The notes under the pieces were generated by a model. That model saw only the letters and a list, made by a program, of their open reading frames with translations, ran no database searches and was not told where the DNA came from. Shown here in pieces: positions 22,526 to 33,482 of a stretch of DNA of 64,000 nucleotides (within the stretch, counting starts at the first letter, position 1; each line of letters starts with the position of its first letter). The stretch is from Microvelia longipes. Lineage: Eukaryota; Arthropoda; Insecta; Hemiptera; Veliidae. A program made the translations under genes and the position numbers. Where the stretch lies: assembly GCA_018340805.1 (NCBI GenBank), contig JACMZG010001914.1:42726643-42790642 (forward strand), read 5' to 3'.

Positions 22526-23055
22526 AGATTTATTTTAGTAATGTCAGTAATGTTATTGATACAGCAGAGAAATAACGCATTATCCTACAGTCAAATATTA
22601 ATTTTATGTTAGGTATATATAATTTCCGTTATATTTCTTTATTTTAAATCATGTTCTCTCACAATCGTACCGTTTTCGTCCAAAAAAAACTAATTTGACC
22701 TCTTATCAAGGTACGACCTGTTATTAAGCCTTTTTCTCGTCAGAAAAAGGCTTTTTCACTTAGGTAGATAAAATATCCTTTGAAATTTTTCCTAACTTTT
22801 ATCTTTACTTTACAACTTTTTATTCGTCTAGTCTCATGAATTCTTTGAAAAAAGTTTGCTGTCCCTTCAGCTATTTAAGTTTGTCTTCATTTCAGATGCT
22901 ATATAAAACTAATATGTGTAATTTATTTCTTTGTTACAGGTAAGAATTATCACCACTGTATTTATGGGTGAGTTTGATTGTATTTATTATATTTTTTTAC
23001 ATTCCATAACGAGTTCAATCTGTCACAAAATGAATAGTTTAATTGTAGCAGAACA
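22526..23055. other. Spacer with a possible recursive splice site
   Basis: No coding signal. See the CAG/GTAAG site at 22921-22946. Confidence 0.5.
22921..22946 (+). promoter_or_regulatory. Possible recursive splice site (acceptor joined to donor)
   Basis: A T-rich tract runs into TTACAG, followed at once by GTAAGA; the junction is 22939/22940. Juxtaposed acceptor and donor is the form of ratchet points in long insect introns. It could also be chance. Confidence 0.3.
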
Positions 23056-23059
23056 ATTT

Positions 23060-24236
23060 CATTAAAGGCTCGTGCAGACATTGCATTAAAGGCTAGACAA
23101 TTGCATTAAAGGCTCGTGCAGACAATTGCATTAAAGGATCGTGCAGACAATTGCATTAAAGGCTCGTGCAGACAATTGCATTAAAGGATCGTGCAGACAA
23201 TTACTAAAGGCTCGTGCAGACAATTGCATTAAAGGTGCAGACAATTGCATTAAAAGGCTCTGCAGACAATTGCAGGATCGTGCAGACAATTACTAAAGGC
23301 TTGTGCATTACAGACAGGCTCGTGCAGACAATTGCATTAAGGCTCAAGACAATTGCATTAAAGGCTCGTGCAGACAATTGCATTAAAGGTGCAGCAATTG
23401 CATTAAAAGGCTGCAGTTGCATTAAAGGCTCGTGCTGACAATTGCATTAAAGGATCGTGCAGACAATTACTAAAGGCTCGTGCAGACAATTGCATTAAAG
23501 GCTCGTGCAGACAATTGCATTAAAGGCTCGTGCAGACAATTGCATTAAAGTCTCGTGCAGACAATTACTAAAGGCTCGTACAGACAATTGCATTAAAGGC
23601 TCGTGCAGACAATTTTATTAAAGGCTCGTGCAGACAATTGCATTAATGGCTTGTGCAGACAATTGCATTAAAGGTTCGTGCAGACAATTACATTAAAGGC
23701 TTGTGCGGACAATTGCATTAAAGGCTCGTGCAGACAATTGCATTAAAGGTTCGTGCAGACAATTACATTAAAGGCTTGTGCGGACAATTGCATTAAAGGC
23801 TCGTGCAGACAATTACTAAAGGCTCGTGCAGACAATTGCATTAAAGGATCGTGCAGACAATTACATTAAAGGCTTGTGCGGACAATTGCATTAAAGGCTC
23901 GTGCAGACAATTACATTAAAGGCTCGTGCAGACAATTGAATTAAAGGCTTGTGCAAACAATTGCATTAAAGGTTCGTGCAGACAATTACATTTAAAGGCT
24001 TGTGCGGACAATTGCATTAAAGGCTCGTGTGCATTAAGGTTCGTGCAGACAATTACATTAAAGGCTTCGGAGCTTAAAGGCTCGTGCAGACAATTGGCTC
24101 GTGCAGACAATTGCATTAAAGGCTTGTGCAGACAATTGCATTAAAGGTTCGTGCAGACAATTACATTAAAGGCTTGTGCGGACAATTGCATTAAAGGCTC
24201 GTGCAGACAATTGTATTAAAGGCTCGTGCAGACGTC
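23060..24236 (+). repeat. 25-bp satellite
   Basis: About 45 units built on GGCTCGTGCAGACAATTGCA plus TTAAA. Variants GGATCG, GGTTCG and GGCTTGTGCGG recur in a higher-order pattern, and several units are shortened. Open frames 23204-23438 and 23916-24144 are translations of this array. Confidence 0.95.
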
Positions 24237-24357
24237 GTTTGCATGAGCTTTATATAAACTAGATCATGTGGTCAACTATGTGGGGTTGTAAACTATAAAT
24301 GTATTGTAGTGGAGTTTTTTTACGTTAATAGCATAAATAGTCTACTTATAAGAGTAT

Positions 24358-24362
24358 ATGAC
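24358..24362 (+). other. Target site duplication, left
   Basis: ATGAC directly before the left LTR is repeated at 27592-27596 directly after the right LTR. Confidence 0.85.
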
Positions 24363-24497
24363 TGTTTTAAACAAGAATGGATTGTTCAATACTCAAATAT
24401 ATTTTTCGTAATCAACTTCACAATAAAGATGACTTAAAAATAAACATTATAAATATATTAACTCTCACTGTCATCTGTCATTCATTCATTTTTAACA
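24363..24497 (-). repeat. 3' LTR of the BEL/Pao element
   Basis: Begins TGTTTTAAACAAGAA and ends TTTTTAACA on the plus strand, giving TG...CA termini. It differs from the other LTR by about seven substitutions and one indel. Confidence 0.9.
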
Positions 24498-24507
24498 TCC
24501 TTCCCAG
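24498..24507 (-). other. Polypurine tract
   Basis: On the minus strand, TGGGAAGGA stands directly before the 3' LTR, where plus-strand DNA synthesis of LTR elements is primed. Confidence 0.6.
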
Positions 24508-24645
24508 CCGAAAAAAAGTATAACATTATTCACTCATTCATTCATTTAATTTCATTATTTTTTGTTGCACAACAACACAACTAGATAAACTAAACAAAAT
24601 TAAACACAATAACAACATTTAAATACTAATCAAAAAATTTTAAAC

Positions 24646-25430
24646 TTATGATTGAAACCTATCAGGTTTTCTTAAAGTCCTCCCGTACTTTGATTTTTTC
24701 TCATTATCTTTTTTCGTTCTAATATCTGCTTCGTCATTCCCAACTCTTTCTGTCACTTTGTTGTTTTCTTCTATTTCCTCCGCCTTTCTGATTTCCTTAT
24801 CACACTCTTTTACTTCTGAGCTTATCCTCACCTCTAACGGGTACAGCTTCTGTACTGCCCGAACTATTTCTCCTTTTTCTGTTTTTACTCTCGCTACTCT
24901 TTCTACTCTATCCTTTCCTGGTATTAACTCAACTACTTTTGCTAATGGCCATTGCACTCTCTTTTTATTTTCTACCTCAACCAACACTACATCTCCAACT
25001 CGAATGTCTCCTCTTTCTTTACATGCGTCCCTCTTATGGACTAGCAAACTCAAATATTCTTTCCTGAACCTATTTCTTAATTGTTCTCTCAGTAATTTTA
25101 AATATTTATTTTTTCCAACTAAATCCTTTTTGTCTACTTTATCAATCTCATCTTCCGGTACAATTTCAATAACACCCATTTCTAACCACATTTTAAATTC
25201 CTTGTCGTAATTATTTACTCTACCTAATTTATTTAATTTCTTAGTCGTACTCTTTAATCTTACCTTAGCCACCTCTTCATTTCTTTCTAGTACAACTTCA
25301 TCTATCGCCCAAGGTAACCTGACTTCGTACCTTTTGAGTTTATTCATTGTTAATGAATCTTCAAATTTTTTTAACACTAGTTGATCTTTTTCATGCTCTT
25401 TCAACACTGTTATAGGATCTTTAATCCCAA
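24646..25430 (-). pseudogene. Pao pol remnant: pre-RT segment joined to DUF5641-like domain
   Basis: The open frame from 25407 has 253 residues. Residues 1 to about 95 look like the stretch that normally leads into reverse transcriptase (acidic and basic, with LPW near residue 31). From about residue 97 the protein resembles the C-terminal Pao domain that follows the integrase core: a YLSLL segment, GDVVLVE, WPLAKVVELIPGKD and a closing KLYPLEV. The junction near 25110-25130 is in frame, so reverse transcriptase, RNase H and integrase were removed without breaking the frame. Upstream, one extra T/A base near 25428 shifts the frame from the preceding segment. The plus-strand frame 24758-25210 is a shadow. 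Confidence 0.8.
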
Positions 25431-25939
25431 ATAGTTTCTAAGTCCCATAAACTGGCTAACCTAGACATATTTTTTAAAGAAAAAGCAGAATTTACATTTA
25501 TTAAACTTTTCTCGTAACTACCCATCATCGTCCATCCTAATGCAGTGTCTACACACGTAATTTTATCTAATTTACATATCCGTCCCGATAGTATCATTCC
25601 TATAACATCTGCACCTAATAATAATCCTATGTCATCACTAACTAAATCATTTCGAACAGTATCAAAAATTTGAATATTATTTTCTTTTAATTTATTAATT
25701 AAATCAGAATCTTTTATTTTAGGGATAAAATTACAAATTTTTTCCTGAGAGTAAACAACTAAATCAAAAATTTCATCCCCGTCATCTATTTTCTGTAATC
25801 TAACTTTATACTGTTGTTTCTGAATAGACTCCACTCCACCAAATAGTGAATGGTTCATAAAACATTGACCAACTTTTGGTAACGCAATTTTTTTTTGCAA
25901 TACTACTAAGTACATACGATTTTTGAGAACCAGTATCAA
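25421..25939 (-). pseudogene. Pao protease C-terminal and downstream segment
   Basis: 172-residue frame. Its start overlaps the preceding frame around a run of nine A (minus strand; 25888-25896), and the motif order fits if that run has one base too many. Residues about 40-115 include an LLLGADVIG motif and residues about 140-150 an ALGWTMMGS motif, both typical of the region between protease and reverse transcriptase in Pao elements. It ends in ASLWDLETIW, where one extra base at about 25428 makes a stop. This is a decayed polyprotein, not a separate gene. Confidence 0.8.
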
Positions 25940-26561
25940 GCATCACTCTCGCATTTACGTACTTATTCGGATTATTTGGCTTTACAACTTTAACTACCAA
26001 AGTTTGCATAAATATCTCTAACCCTTCATTTAATTGACTACTAACTTTAACTATCTTATTTTCTGTTTTAATTTGTTTCTCCTCACTATCTTTCTTCTCA
26101 CGTTTATGATTAGGCAAATCAGGACAAACTATGGCATGGTGATCTCTCCTACAGATCAGACACTTTGGTGGTGTTCTACATTTACTCGATATATGATTCC
26201 TCTTTAAACATGCAAAACCTCTATTTTTAGTTATAAGATCTCTCTTTTCTTTTAAAGTTAAGAAACTTCCCCTACGACAATCCTGACTTAAATGATCTTT
26301 ACTACAAAATATGCATATAAGTTTAGCCCTACTTTTGGAATCCGGAGAATTATTTTTATTTAATAGCAAAGCAGCAGTGGGTAACTTACTTTCATCGGAA
26401 CTATTAACTTGAAATTGTTGTTGTGCAACACGGACTCTCTCTTGTCCTTCTACTTCATGTCTAAGAAATTTCATTAGATTATCAAGGGTATTTGCTTGTT
26501 TTTCTTTCTTAGACTCAGTAGAAGAACTAGAGGTAGTAGTTTTAGAATAATCTAAAATCAT
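25806..26561 (-). pseudogene. Pao Gag C-terminus with zinc knuckles, and protease
   Basis: 251-residue frame. Residues about 83-95 (CIFCSKDHLSQDC), 117-128 (CLKRNHISSKC) and 133-145 (CLICRRDHHAIVC) are three Cys/His knuckles of the type that bind RNA in Pao Gag. At about residue 209, ARVMLDTGSQKSYV contains the D-T-G catalytic triad of retroviral-type aspartic proteases. The frame overlaps the upstream Gag frame by 20 bases, a second break, and is lost downstream at the A run at 25888-25896. Confidence 0.85.
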
Positions 26562-27344
26562 TAATTTTATGTTTAGTTCTTTCCCATTCTATTAAAACAT
26601 CACTAGGGAGAGCTGATTCTATCATTGGTATTAACATGGCTGCATAACTGTCCCTAGTCATGTTTAATGTTTCTAAAGCATTGAGTGGTAGGACGATTGC
26701 GTCATAAAGGTCTGATAAAGATTTTTTATTTTTGTTTGTAACTTGAAAAATCATAATTTGTAACAATTCTCGAACAAAATGTTCTACTAACATTTCGTCC
26801 CTTGCAAAGCGTTCTTTTAATGCACTCAATGCTTTACAATAATTGTTACCCGATGGAGGGAAGCTTTCGACCAGCATTTTCGCTCTTCCTTCCGTAGCAT
26901 TCAATAAATATTGGTATTTGTCATCTTGAGGAATCTCGTTGTCATCGCCTATCTTCTTAAATTGTCCCCAAAACGTCAACCAATTCTTCAAATTTCCATC
27001 AAAAACTGTCAATTTAATTTCGGGTGAGCGCCCTTTCTTTGTACAGTTTATGGCTTTGCTTTGATGTGCTTCTGATTCTTTATGTGTTTTAAACTTTGAT
27101 AACAAATTTATGTATTGATCTCTATAACTGTCTATTTCGTTCATTTCTTGTGTCCATTCTTGCTCTGTTACATCATCGTCATTTAAAAGTAAATTTCTAA
27201 TTTCATTGTCTAGTCCAAATAATCTGTTTCCTTTGTCCTTTAAAATTTCTTCGTCTACAATAGAATTTTCATTGATAATACTATCGAAAAAGTTTCTTAT
27301 AATTTTTTTTGGGCTCCAATCTTATGGTACTGTTTTCTGTTCAT
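26542..27344 (-). pseudogene. Pao Gag N-terminal region (DUF1759-like)
   Basis: The uninterrupted frame from Met at 27144 has 200 residues, with a LPKL-like LTVFDGNLKNWLTFWGQF motif at residues 45-62 and an EGRAKMLVESFPPSGNNY segment at about 89-106, both characteristic of Pao Gag. The frame stays open upstream to about 27300. A better start is the ATG at 27344, which becomes out of frame at a run of eight A (27303-27310); one base more would join them. The protein binds element RNA and assembles particles in intact relatives. Confidence 0.8.
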
Positions 27345-27436
27345 TTTATAATTACACAAAGTTTCTATTATTTTTATAAATTATAAATATATACTCGAAG
27401 TAACTCACTGTTTGATTTCAATTTGGTTTCTGATTC

Positions 27437-27455
27437 CTGTCCTTAGGTCGCCACT
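27437..27455 (-). other. Primer binding site
   Basis: On the minus strand, two bases after the 5' LTR: TGGCGACCTAAGGACAG. TGGCGACC is complementary to a tRNA 3' end reading GGTCGCCA and is the usual kind of site in BEL/Pao elements; tRNA identity is inferred. Confidence 0.6.
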
Positions 27456-27591
27456 TGTTTTAAACAAGAACGGATCTTTCTATACTCAAATATATTTTTC
27501 TTAATCAAATTCACAATAAAGAATGACTTTAAAATAAACATTATAAATATATTAACTCTCACTGTCATCTGTCATTCATTCATTTTTAACA
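27456..27591 (-). repeat. 5' LTR of the BEL/Pao element
   Basis: 136 bp with TG...CA ends, about 94% identical by eye to the LTR at 24363-24497. It should hold the promoter; no TATA box can be assigned with confidence. Confidence 0.9.
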
Positions 27592-27596
27592 ATGAC
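27592..27596 (+). other. Target site duplication, right
   Basis: ATGAC, identical to 24358-24362. Confidence 0.85.
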
Positions 27597-27732
27597 TTTA
27601 TTCAGTGTCCAATTAAAAGTATTTAATTAAATTTATTAAAACGGAAGTAGGACTAAATCCTGTATTCTTCACTCGTTTTTATGAGCAATAGTACAAATTG
27701 TTATTTTATTTTTAAATGATTGAATATTAAGG

Positions 27733-28003
27733 TCACTGATGAATAATAATAATAATAATTGCCCGTTTAGAGCCTTGCGACTCATCAGGGATAACCCTGC
27801 GGGAACCACCTCGAGTGGTAGCAGCAACCGTTACGCTTAAAGTGTATTCTAAAGTTGGCGATAATTTATCTAAACAATAATCTTCTATAAACTGAGAGCG
27901 TAACATGGGATGCGATCCCCAGACCTCCGTGGGTGTCAAAGGTCAGTGTAAAGACTAACGCCCTAACGACCTCGGCCACGGAGGCAGTCCTCACTGATGA
28001 ATA
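27733..28003 (-). mobile_element. tRNA-derived SINE (family A), with target duplication
   Basis: Reads on the minus strand from about 27986. The head GCCTCCGTGGCCGAGGTCGT resembles a Leu/Ser-type tRNA with an A-box, and GGGATCGCATCCCA about 80 bases on matches a B-box. The tail is (ATT)n. Flanks TCACTGATGAATA at 27733-27745 and 27991-28003 are identical, a 13-bp target duplication typical of LINE-driven insertion. The open frame 27733-27939 is not a gene. Confidence 0.85.
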
Positions 28004-28614
28004 CGCAACACGTAATAATGGCATTAAAACATATTTTAACTAGATTTAAGTGCTTTGTAAAACGCAATGTCTTATAGCTGAAAAAAAAGTATTTAAGAAA
28101 ATTATTCATGCTTGCGAGATTTTATAAAAATTAAATTTTTATTGAATCAAGGCAGGGAGTTTAGATCCACTTTTTTCCACTGTTGTACAGAACGTGAATT
28201 GCAATTTTTTTATCCGAATATTTGTAAGTGAAAAGAAGAGTTTTTTGTGTTATACTATATAACACAAAAAAAATATTTTTTGTGTTATATAGTTATATGG
28301 TTGTTATTATATTTATATAATAATGTTATTATGTTATATAATAACAAGTTATTATGTTATATAATAACAATGTTATTATTGTTATATAGTTTTTTTTATA
28401 TTATTAAAATAATAAATAAAACTAACTAGTTTTACTTAGTCAGTGAAAGTGATGGCAGCGACACGAGTAACGTAAGTGACTAGGAACAAAGTGCTCGGTT
28501 CTTGAAGACAGACGTCTCCTAATAGCACTGCGGAGCTTTGACTTTCAGGTCAGGGCTATAGAATGAGTTTGTGCACGCTGACATCTGGGTGCTGGGTTCT
28601 TTGTCGGGTGGCGC
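28004..28614. other. No gene seen; low-complexity TTATATAATAAC tract
   Basis: Positions about 28240-28420 are built from TTATATAATAACA-like words and give a spurious frame. Confidence 0.6.
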
Positions 28615-28930
28615 TGGACTGGCCAGAGCGGTGAGCCTAGCTTAGAGTCTGGTGATGCTAGTGGAACTGATGAGATTGGTGAGACTGGAAGGACGAGGTC
28701 AAGTGAGACTAATGTGATCAGAGGAGCTAGTAAGACTAGATGAAACAAGCACACAGTGAACTAGTAGTCGGCGCTAGCCAGAGCAGTGAGCTTAGCCAGA
28801 GTCTAGCTGGTCTAGATGAACTAGGCACACGGTGAACTAGTCGCAGACACTAGCCAGAGCAATGAGTTTGGATAGAGTCTGGTTGGGCTGGATGAACTAG
28901 ACACTCTGTGAACTGGTTATATGTGCTACC
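28615..28930 (+). repeat. Degenerate tandem repeat of about 80 bp
   Basis: GCTAGCCAGAGCAGTGAGCT, GAGTCTAGCTGG and GGTGAACTAGT recur at about 80-bp steps with strong divergence. Noticeably GC-richer than its surroundings. Confidence 0.65.
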
Positions 28931-31013
28931 ATGTACGGAGGGGGTGCTTCCTAGATGATTGGATGTGCACAAACTCAGGGGCTCATGTTGAGTGAGATTT
29001 GAGTGAGGGGAAAACGCTAAATGACCCTATGGGTTAAAGCGTTAAAAAAAAACTAGTTTTATTTTTTATTTTGGACCTATTCCTCCTCAAAACCTTTAAT
29101 TACTATTATTAATACTTATTACTTATTGTGTGTCTCCATAATACTAGATTAGTTTAGGATTGATTTAGAGCACAGAAGGCACTAAATTCCATTAGATTAA
29201 ATTAGCAATATTTCACTACTTACACGTAGCATATTCATGTTTAATAAAGCTAATTCATGCAAAGAAAATTCTTTGCATCATATTAATACTATTATTTTAT
29301 TTATTTAAAAAGTTTATTACACATGGTTTTACTCGATCGTTTACCAGGAAATATTTTGTTAATTGACATCTGAAGACTAACCTCCTGCTAACCTTATCGA
29401 GTAGGCTTTGGGTTTCTCCCTCAATATTTTTTCGGAACACAAACACTCTATTATTTTAGTAAGCAAGTGAGTCAGAGCAGCAGCTTTATATTATTAATAC
29501 AACTTTTAAAAAGGTGCAAAAAAAGCATTTCCATTATTATGCTTCGTTATGAAGAAAAAACTTAATTTAATTTTTTCCTGGGAAAAAATATATTAAAGGC
29601 CTTTAATGTATTTTTTATTTATTTTTTTCTCTCTTTTTTGGTACAGTTTTTTTTCCCTTTGGGTACTATTAATGAGAAAGGTAAGGCTAAATAAAAGAAG
29701 GGGGATGAAAAAGCAGGAAGGGCTTAAGCAGCCCCAAATCTGCTTTCAAACATGCTTCTACCCAGGTGTTTATAAAACCCTGTGTGTTTCAGTATTTCTC
29801 AACCCTTATTCCATCTTTATGGGCGCAATTTATGAACTGTAACGTATTTTCTAAAGTAGTTAACTTACAGCAAACCTACTGAAATTTAAATTTTAAGTAG
29901 CCTATTTATATTTTCAGACGATTTGATATTTAAAAAGTGTTTTAATAATGTTTTCTTACAAAATTTATTTCTTCTTTCCTATAAACTATTACTTTCCTTA
30001 ACTACTATCATAGGTATATAGGAAAAGTATTTAGATCGCTATAATAATATATATCGTCGGTTTCAGGCTTTTTTATGTGTAAGGATAAATAGAAGGATAA
30101 TTCTTTTGTGTAAGGATAAATCTTGGATAGATTTTGGGATGAGTTTTGCCAAGTTTTCCTGGGCATATTCTATTAATGAAAATTTTTAAACACTTAAGAA
30201 TCTTATTTCCGCCAAAATGATGGTCTTACACAAAATATGCTTGGGCCACAATGTCCTGTATTTATCTCTAGAATCCAACAGGACTAATATAACTATACCT
30301 TCTTATTTTTTCGTACAATTTAGTATTACTGCGCCACCAATAATAATTAATTTAATACTTTAATTGATTTATGTCTAATGGTTTTGAAAATTTAATATAT
30401 ATAACTGTATTTATAAAACAAAAAATTTTATAGGGACCTCTATTTTAAATATTCAAGCTTTTGAGGAGCTTGAATTTTACTCAATTCAATTTTACTCTAT
30501 TTGTCTGTTACTCTAGTTGTTGTCCAAACATCTAGTGTAAACCACCACGTAACTGTTTTTGTTATTATTTAATATGTTAAGCCTTGAAAAAGATTAAATT
30601 ATATCGAAAGCTCGGCAAAATTAGTTTTTTTTTATTAATTAGGACCTATTCCTCCTCAAAAGCTTGAATATGTATTTATAAAGACAAAAATATACATAAG
30701 CACATAGATCATGCACAATGATCAGATACTGAAGAGCACTTATTGAAGTATCGGTAAGAGAATGGCAATGGTGACTAGTTGAAGGTAGATGTCAATCTGT
30801 AGACGATCAATATGACTTGCGACCGGGCCTTGACTTTACAGAGGGTTAAAAAGGATCCTTTAGCGTAGCCACAAACGCTCCCCTCGCAAGAGTCTACAGA
30901 TACGATGTTAGAAGATCTGAGATGGCAGTTATGTAAAGATCATAGGATATATGATACCGCTATAGTGGAATAAGGCAGATGTAGGATGAAAACGGTAGAG
31001 CTACGTAGAGTTT
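28931..31013. other. No gene seen; one short repeat fragment
   Basis: A 5' piece of the 5S-containing repeat (ATAGGTATATAGGAAAAGTA) lies at about 30010-30030. AATTAGGACCTATTCCTCCT-like words occur at about 29070 and 30640. The open frame 29606-29842 has no domain. Confidence 0.45.
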
Positions 31014-31014
31014 A

Positions 31015-31070
<56 letters not shown>

Positions 31071-31078
31071 TATATTGT
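31014..31078. repeat. (TA)n microsatellite
   Basis: TA repeat with two phase breaks. Confidence 0.95.
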
Positions 31079-31439
31079 CTATGGTTTGCTTAAAGCAAGA
31101 TATCTGTTATGTTGTATACAGGATACTTAAAGCTGAATACAACCGCATTGCCCAGAAGTAAGGTCATGTTATTGTTCATGGTTTGATTAGGGCACGTATC
31201 TAAACATACGCACATCACGTTCCTTCGTGTTACGAACAATCTAATTCAGCTCCAAAAATAAAGTTAACATATTTTTCTATTTCTTTGTGCTCAGACTTTC
31301 AAGAGGAGCTAAAATATTCACCCCATGTCCGCTCTTGGTCGAAATAGGCTCTGTATTATTTTATCGTGTTATTTACGACGGTGATAATTCACTATCACTT
31401 TCTTGTCTCCCTCTTGCGTGATGATATTTGTTTTTATTT
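31079..31439. other. No gene seen
   Basis: Ordinary sequence. Confidence 0.5.
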
Positions 31440-31815
31440 ATTTTATTATTACTTTTCCTCGTGTATACCGCAGGTAAATAAAAAAGTTTTGTGTTCGTAA
31501 AGAAAAAATCTGAAGCCGCGTTTTCACCTGATTATGAGTTTTAGGTGTTTTTAGAACCTCCTAAGTGGTTTTGTAAAAGTCTTTTGTCCATTGTGTGTGT
31601 GTGTGTGTGTTATCACTCTAGCTCCCAGTGTATTTATGCTAGAGAGCTGAAACATTGTAAAAAATCTGTCTATATGTGTAGTTGTGCTATGCGAAAAATA
31701 ATTTTTATGGCATCATTAACCCACAATAATGACAGCAAAAATTTCGATAAAGCATAATAGCCAAAAAAAAGTTACGATCACTTTGAGATTCAACTCGCAT
31801 GTATTAATACATACA

Positions 31816-31899
<84 letters not shown>

Positions 31900-31913
31900 A
31901 TATAATATATATA

Positions 31914-32010
<97 letters not shown>

Positions 32011-32135
32011 TTGTAAAACGCATTTTCTTTATTAACCGTCATTACCGATTAAAAAAAACGTTTGTAGTGGTGAGGATGAACGTAGCAAATCCGATGTAGC
32101 AACAACTATATCCTTGGTACTACTATCCCATTTTT
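31440..32135 (+). repeat. Dispersed 5S-containing repeat, copy E, core replaced by (TA)n
   Basis: The 5' half is recognisable to about 31800 (ACTTTTCC block, GT tract, TTATGCTAGAGAGCTGAAAC, CATTAACCCACAATAATG). A TA array then replaces the middle, including the 5S block, and only a short 3' piece (GTGAGGATGAACGTAGCAAA) remains at 32070-32100. Confidence 0.65.
31818..32008. repeat. (TA)n microsatellite, longest in the window
   Basis: About 190 bp of TA with occasional TAATA breaks. Frames across it are artefacts. Confidence 0.95.
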
Positions 32136-32822
32136 TTTAATTAAAGACGACCCTAGGGTCGTCCTAAAAAAGTAATAGAAATGTATCATAATTAAATTAT
32201 TTATAAGTATTTTATTTCTATATAAAATATAATTTATTATAATTCTGGCTTTACAAATTAAGAGGGAGTAGGCGTCTCTCTCCACTCTTTCGATACGAGC
32301 GTTATTTACGAAATCCATTTGATTAAAGCTACCTTTAAAATTCGTTAAATCTTGGCATAAGATTGTTATTTAGAGACCTCATGCTACTTAGCAGGTGCAA
32401 AGTTAAGGGTTAAGTAGAGCATGCGTAGTTTGTTTGAAATCTAGAGCTTTCTCCAAGGGGGGCATGACTGTTTATGCCACCTCCAGTAAGCTTGCCGCCT
32501 CCAAGCGATTCGTGTTCTAACAGTTATTTGAGTTTTCTCCAACGTTGCTTTTACGTTCTTATTCTCGCCAGTTCTATTTCGTGCATACCACGTGTTTTCT
32601 GTATTTCACTGTTTGATTTTTTAAATTAATTAATAAGCTTAAACGTTTCTGTTCGGTATTCTCTAACTTGTTTAACATTTTCGTTAGATAAGTTTGATAA
32701 GTTCGTTAGATAAGTTAAAAAAAAGGTTGTTCTTATAATTAATTTTTAAAATGTTTGCTTTTTATAATCCCTATAATACTTTATTTCAAAATTATCTAAT
32801 AATCTAATTAAATTTTTTTAGT
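32136..32822. other. No gene seen
   Basis: AT-rich with a short GC-richer patch near 32440-32520 (CTCCAAGGGGGGCATGAC). Nothing recognisable. Confidence 0.5.
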
Positions 32823-33283
32823 TACCTTATTGGAAAACTGAATAAAGCAAAAATATTCTAAAACATTAAAATATTATTTTCAAAAAATGTTTTAATGTAT
32901 TTAGAAATTGAGACTTACGTTTTTTGTTACCCAAACGTAAATAATATTTATTTCTTTATTTAGGCAGACATGTCTCTACCTTATTGGAAAACTGAATAAA
33001 GCAAAAATATTCTAAAACATTAAATATTATATTCAAAAATGTATTAATGTATTAGAAATTGAGACTTACGTTTTTTGTTACCGAAACGTAAATAATATTT
33101 GTTTCTTTATTTAGGCAGACATGTTGACCTTATTGGAAAACTGAATAAAGCAAAAATATTCTAAAACATTAAAATATTATATTCAAAAAATGTATTAATG
33201 TATTTAGAAATTGAGACTTACGTTTTTTGTTACCGAAACGTAAATAATATTTATTTCTTTATTTAGGCAGACATGTCTCTAAA
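32823..33283 (+). repeat. Tandem repeat of about 150 bp, three copies
   Basis: Copies begin at about 32824, 32978 and 33126 with ACCTTATTGGAAAACTGAAT and contain ACGTTTTTTGTTACC and TTTAGGCAGACATGT. Copies 2 and 3 share CCGAAACG where copy 1 has CCAAACG. Confidence 0.9.
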
Positions 33284-33482
33284 TAAAGTTAGTTGACAGA
33301 ACATCTTAATTTAAAACCTTTGTGTTGTCGACATTGTTTATCCCGCCTGTTCGAAGTGCTGAGATTAAAGTTTCTATTTATTAAGTTGATTTCAGAGTAT
33401 CGGTTAAAGTTTATTTGGTATTTATAATATGTAATTAAATGACTTCTTAAAGCGCAGTGGAGTAAATACTCAATATACAAAA

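Larger units (their letters stand above)
24363..27591 (-). mobile_element. Internally deleted BEL/Pao LTR retrotransposon
   Basis: The element has short LTRs (about 135 bp), a 5-bp target duplication, a primer binding site and a polypurine tract, and reads on the minus strand as Gag, zinc knuckles, an aspartic protease region, the stretch before reverse transcriptase, then directly the C-terminal DUF5641-type domain. Reverse transcriptase, RNase H and the integrase core are missing, so it could move only with proteins supplied by a relative. Several single-base frame breaks interrupt the coding region. The LTRs differ at roughly eight positions, so the insertion is not brand new. Confidence 0.9.

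Noticed and set aside
23204..24144. Several open frames on both strands
   Set aside because: Direct translations of the 25-bp satellite.
24758..25210. 150-residue plus-strand frame
   Set aside because: Antisense shadow of the Pao coding region.
27900..27990. A functional tRNA gene
   Set aside because: The head and B-box are tRNA-like but the cloverleaf is not complete, and the unit has a SINE body, tail and target duplication.
31716..32042. 108-residue Ile/Tyr-rich frame
   Set aside because: Translation of a (TA)n tract.
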